DNA of 22,050 nt, taken from assembly GCA_903904545.1 (NCBI GenBank), contig CAIVDB010000014.1:1-22050 (forward strand), in the 5' to 3' direction. Source of the stretch: an uncultured bacterium (lineage in GTDB: Bacteria; Patescibacteria; JAEDAM01; Absconditabacterales; Absconditicoccaceae). The translations under genes and the position numbers were made by a program. The notes under the pieces are model-generated. The model worked only from the letters and a program-made list of their open reading frames with translations, was not told the origin of the DNA and ran no database searches. Positions 18,216 to 22,050 of the stretch are shown piece by piece (positions within the stretch are counted from its first letter, which is position 1; every line of letters begins with the position of its first letter).

Positions 18216-19157
18216 ATGCCATTTGTCCACCTCCACTGACATAGTACGTTTTCATTTCTGGAAGCTATAGGGAAACCGAATAAAATCATCGCTAAAGCAA
18301 AAGAACTCTGAATGGAAGCTATTGCCATCACTGATTACAATGGAATGTATGGATGTATAAAAGCATACCAGACAGCAAAAGACGAAGGAATCAAAGCAAT
18401 TATGTGAGTTGAATTAGGTTTTGTCCTGGACCATCATTCTCCTATCCTCGCAAATCAGATTGGGAATATCGTGATACTTTCCAAAGGAAAAATTGGCTAT
18501 GCTAATCTCATGGAAATAGTTTCCTTTGCAGGGAAAGAATGATCAGCAGGAAAACCCAAGATAGACATTCCTCTTCTCCAGAACCACGCAGAAGAGATTA
18601 TTGCAATCATCTGATGAAGAGAATCTCGAATAGGGAAAATGATCCTTATGGACGAAAAAGAAGAAAAAATTATAGAAATACTCAATATACTTCAAAACAC
18701 TCTCGGCAAGGAAAATGTTTTTTTAGAAATCACAGCACAAGACGAACAACTTCTTCCAGACATCAAGAAGATAAACACAACACTTCTCCGTATCAGCAAG
18801 GAACAAAATATCAAATGTGTAGTAAATAATAATTATCACTATATCACAGCGACAGATAAAGAAGCTCGAGAAATCGCTTTAGCCATCAAAGATGGGAAGA
18901 AAATTTATGATGAAGACAGAAGAAAGCCAAAAGGCAATTTTTCTATCATGAGTGAAGAAGAGATTCGTGCAGTATGTAGCAAAAATGGATATACCACAGA
19001 ACAAATTGACGAACGGATACATACCAACGAAACAATTGCTGCAGAGATCATCACTGACATCGCGTTAAATCAAACTCTCTTCCCCAACTACGCCTCACCA
19101 GAAGATATCATTGAACTGTATGAACAGAATAAGGAGCAATTAGTTGTAGAAGAATAA
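18216..19157 (+). CDS. Stand-alone PHP domain protein, like the N-terminus of DNA polymerase III alpha
   Basis: The 313-residue product aligns by eye with the PHP domain of DnaE: FVHLHGHSTFSFLEA (HLHxHS metal motif), AKAKELGMEAIAITDYNGMYG, KDEGIKAIMGVELG, a later VVNNNYHYITATDKEAREIALAI (like VATNDvHYl..eD...hd.L..I) and FSIMSEEEIRAVC. Six UGAs are read as Gly, several on DnaE-conserved glycines (ELGM, IMGVE). The His of TDHgnM is Tyr here. It stops at a true TAA with no polymerase palm following, so it is an isolated PHP domain. It may act as a separate phosphoesterase or proofreading-like subunit, or the polymerase may be encoded elsewhere. The start is ATG 18216, with a weak AAGAA upstream. 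Confidence 0.85.
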
Positions 19158-19184
19158 TTTATTTCCTATGAGTACAATAGAATC

Positions 19185-19562
19185 ATGAATATCAGCATCC
19201 ATAAAGAGCAAGAAATAAAAGAATATATAGCTCATACCAAAAGGATAATCGATAACGCATCAAACTCTATAGAGAAGGAATTTTCTACAACAAAAAATGA
19301 TCGGATTTCTTGCATAAAATCAATTCTCCATCAAGTAAATGGTCTCTATGTGCCTATTAGAAACCGCACATACGAAATATATCCAGAGGTAAATACTCAA
19401 TTAGAATATAAGATAGAATCGATGAAAAATGATGTGAATGAATTACATGAATTATACGCACACAACAAAGCTCAACCACCAGAAGAAGAAAAAGAGAAAT
19501 TATTAAATAACTTGATAGAAATAAAAGAACTCATAAATATGATCAAGATAAGCGAATCTTAA
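19185..19562 (+). CDS. Hypothetical coiled-coil-like protein, 125 aa
   Basis: The frame from ATG 19185 to TAA 19560-19562 has no UGA. The product is charged and mostly helical, with Glu/Lys-rich heptad-like stretches at both ends (KEQEIKEYIAHTKRIIDNASNSIEKEF and EEEKEKLLNNLIEIKELINMIKI) and a central HQVNGLYVPIRNRTYEIYP segment. No known family, signal peptide or membrane helix is recognised. It begins 27 bases after the PHP gene and probably shares its transcript. The start context TAGAATCATGAAT resembles that of the PHP gene (AAGAATCATG). Confidence 0.7.
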   Translation: MNISIHKEQEIKEYIAHTKRIIDNASNSIEKEFSTTKNDRISCIKSILHQVNGLYVPIRNRTYEIYPEVNTQLEYKIESMKNDVNELHELYAHNKAQPPEEEKEKLLNNLIEIKELINMIKISES

Positions 19563-19786
19563 CCATTACCCATAAAACAAACATAAGAAATAATCATCCA
19601 ATATTTTTTCACTTTTACAGAGGATAAATAATTTAAGAATTGAATCAGATTTTTTTTTCATTACAATCGCAGTCAGTCTATAAAGTCAAAGGTCGAAGAG
19701 TCCGTAAAGTCTGAACTTTTTGTGGTTTTGGACAAGAATTATAGATACCCGATTCCCAATTCCTGATAAACCAACTCCCAATAACC
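19563..19786. other. Intergenic region before uvrD
   Basis: No reading frame or RNA was recognised. It includes a T-rich stretch, an imperfect direct repeat (TATAAAGTCAAAGGTCGAAG / CGTAAAGTCTGAA, about 19680-19710) and CCCAATT/CCCAATAACC motifs related to the repeat at 8240-8269. Confidence 0.4.
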
Positions 19787-19819
19787 AATTCTAAACTCTG
19801 CATTTTACATTCTGCATTC
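19787..19819. repeat. Intergenic AATTCTRAACTCTGCATT repeat, copy 2
   Basis: AATTCTAAACTCTGCATT followed by TTACATTCTGCATTC, ending six bases before the uvrD start. Compare 12710-12742. Confidence 0.5.
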
Positions 19820-19825
19820 AAAAAA

Positions 19826-22050
19826 ATGGATATCAAAACGTACATTGGAACCCAACTCAACGAAGAACAAACCAAAGCTGCTTTACATACAGACACATCT
19901 AGTCTTATCCTAGCGGGTGCAGGAAGTGGAAAGACCAGAGTATTGACGTATAAGATAGCCTATCTTATCCGAGGGAAGAATATCCCGCTCAATAGAATAC
20001 TTGCCGTCACCTTCACTAACAAGGCATCCAATGAGATGAAAGAAAGAATACTGAAGATTTCGGAGGATATCAATAATATTCCAGAAGATAAGGATAAAAG
20101 TAACAACGATATTAAGCAGAAGATGTCTGATGATAAAGAAGATTCCATCGAGGACTTTTTGAATAGCATAAACCAGTGAAAATCCTCTGGAATCATCTGA
20201 AAAGATCATCTAAAATCCTGAAACATAAAATGGATAGGAACTTTCCATAGTATCTTCTTAAGAATACTCAAAGACGACATCGAACAGCTATGAGGAAAAT
20301 ATAATAAAAATTTCTGAATCTTTGACACCAATGAAACACAATCTGTCATCAAAGATGTACTCAAAAGACTCAATCTCCAAGATACCTTCAAGGTACAGGA
20401 GGTGAAGTCATTTATTTCAACTCAAAAAAATAACGGGAATGATCCAAAACTCTACATGTCAGAGGAAGCAAGAACAGATTATGACAAACATATCGGTGAT
20501 GTATACGGAGAATATCAAAAAGCCATGGAGAAAGCAAACTCACTCGACTTCGACGATCTACTTCTCCTCCCCTACTTACTCTTCAAAAAAAATAAGGAAG
20601 TTTTACTCAAACGACAAAACACGTTTGATTATATCCTCGTAGATGAGGCACAAGATACCAACTGGATCCAATTCGAACTCATGAGGATGCTGTCTGCACA
20701 AAAAGCAAACATTACGATGATCGGAGATGATTTCCAAAGTATCTATGGACGAAGATGAGCATTGATGGAAAATTTCCTCAATGTAAAAAAATATCGACCG
20801 GATATCCAAATGTTTAAGCTCCAAATCAATTACCGTAGCAAACCGCATATTGTCCAAGCAGGAAATGAAATCATCAAAAACAATCTCCATCAATATGAGA
20901 AAAATATCGTCGCATACAGACAATGAGAGGACAAAATAACCATTTTTTCTCATGGAAGTGAAATAGATGAAGCAGCAAATATTGTCGATCTCATCAAGAA
21001 AATGAAAGACGGAGACAAGATAAAATCACGATGATCGGTAGCAATCCTCTATAGGACAAATGCACAATCTTCCTCTTTCGAACAGTTATTTCTCCAAGAA
21101 GGGATCCCCTACAAAGTGCGGTGAGCATATAAATTTTTCGAGAGAAAAGAAATCAAAGATATTATAGCATATATCAAATGTTTGATCAATCCGCAAGATA
21201 GTGTCTCACTCAAAAGAGTAATCAACATCCCCAATAGAAAGGTAGGAAAGACTAGTATAGATGTACTGGATGAACATAGTCTTTTACAAAATATCACCCT
21301 TACAGAAACTTTACAGGAAACACAGAAAGCAAACACTACGATAAAAATTGCACCACTTGCAAAACAAGGAATCAAAAACTTTTTGGACGTCATCGACTTT
21401 CTGAGAGACAATAGTAAAGACAAGAGACCAAGCGAGATATTGGAGATGCTCGTCAAAAAAATTCAATACAAAGATTTCCTCATCAAAGAAGAAGGAAGTG
21501 AAGCACAAGCAGAGGAAAAATATGAAAACATCGGGCAACTAATCAATATGGCAGAAAAATATATTGAAACAGGCGAAGATGCATTGAGGCAGTTTATGGA
21601 GGAAGTATCGCTCCTTGCAGACATTTCTGAAAATGAGAAATGAGAAATCGATGCAGTAAAACTGATGACCGTGCACTCAAGTAAATGATTAGAATTTCCT
21701 ATTGTCTTCGTTGCAGGACTGGAAGATAATATTTTTCCTCTTTCTAATGCAATGATGGAACCAAAACTTTTGGAGGAAGAAAGGAGACTGATGTATGTCG
21801 CGATTACCAGAGCTAAAGACGTATTATTCCTCTCCTACGCAAACTCGAGAATGACGTGGGGACAAACAAAAATGAATCCACCAAGTAGATTTTTACAAGA
21901 AATTCCAATAGAATTACTCAAGAGATATGATCTCTGAGGAGAACAAAAGAGAGAAGAAATTTTTAATATCGAAGAAGGACACATTGTAAGACACAAATTA
22001 TTCGGTACCGGATATGTACTTGAGACCTGGAATAATCTCGCTATCGTAAA
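19826..22050 (+). CDS. uvrD: UvrD/PcrA-type SF1A DNA helicase, 3' end outside the window
   Basis: This ATP-driven 3'-5' helicase acts in excision repair and fork maintenance. The motifs are in order: Q-motif [10 protein letters not shown], Walker A AGAGSGKT (residues 30-37), TFTNKA, GTFHS, Walker [10 protein letters not shown], motif [34 protein letters not shown], motif [24 protein letters not shown] and motif [17 protein letters not shown]. The Tudor-like C-terminal [14 protein letters not shown] begins before the window ends, so most of the gene is present (about 741 codons). About a dozen UGAs are read as Gly, including those in GRRGA and SSKGLEF, which are invariant glycines. An acidic/lysine-rich insertion (about residues 80-117) lies in domain 1A. 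The start is ATG 19826, with no Shine-Dalgarno. Confidence 0.96.

Overview
The window is a low-GC chromosomal segment from a bacterium that reads UGA as glycine (translation table 25), as in Candidatus Gracilibacteria (BD1-5/GN02) and Absconditabacteria (SR1) of the Candidate Phyla Radiation. With the standard code most genes break into several ORFs. With UGA=Gly they join into full-length proteins, and UGA falls on conserved glycines of Ung, DnaE-type PHP, UvrD, RecJ, TruD and AlaRS. UAA and UAG still act as stops. A normal tRNA-Trp(CCA) is encoded here, so UGA=Trp is not supported. Almost no gene has a Shine-Dalgarno sequence, but sigma70-type promoters with a 16-17 bp spacer are easy to see.

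Layout. 1-2047: the 3' part of an unknown + strand gene, then convergent ung and a P-loop kinase-like gene on the - strand. 2124-3260: a small unknown gene, rnpB (RNase P RNA) and tRNA-Trp, all +, ending in an AT-rich palindromic terminator that overlaps the end of a convergent - strand gene. 3245-5642: a zincin-like protein with an altered HExxH motif, then truD, both -. 5781-6030: an unidentified, highly structured RNA with its own promoter and terminator-like end. 6063-8792 (+): recJ, a small two-helix membrane protein and a helical unknown protein. 8805-11135 (-): a strongly modified alaS and a small unknown gene. 11130-12118: a remnant-like STAND/NB-ARC protein with an internal tandem repeat. 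12174-18008 (-): a small membrane protein, a large single-pass membrane protein, a GT26 (WecG/TagA/CpsF) glycosyltransferase, and a secreted amidase-SpoIID fusion. 18154-22050 (+): an orphan DnaE-like PHP domain protein, a coiled-coil-like unknown, and uvrD/pcrA, which runs off the window end.

Themes. DNA repair and replication (ung, recJ, the PHP protein, uvrD), RNA maturation and translation (rnpB, tRNA-Trp, truD, alaS) and cell-envelope remodelling (amidase/SpoIID, GT26, membrane proteins). The most unusual item is alaS. It carries an extra domain of about 130 residues, HAD-phosphatase-like, inside its catalytic half, and it stops just before the editing domain. The structured RNA at about 5815-6030 is the best candidate for an undescribed or unassigned element.
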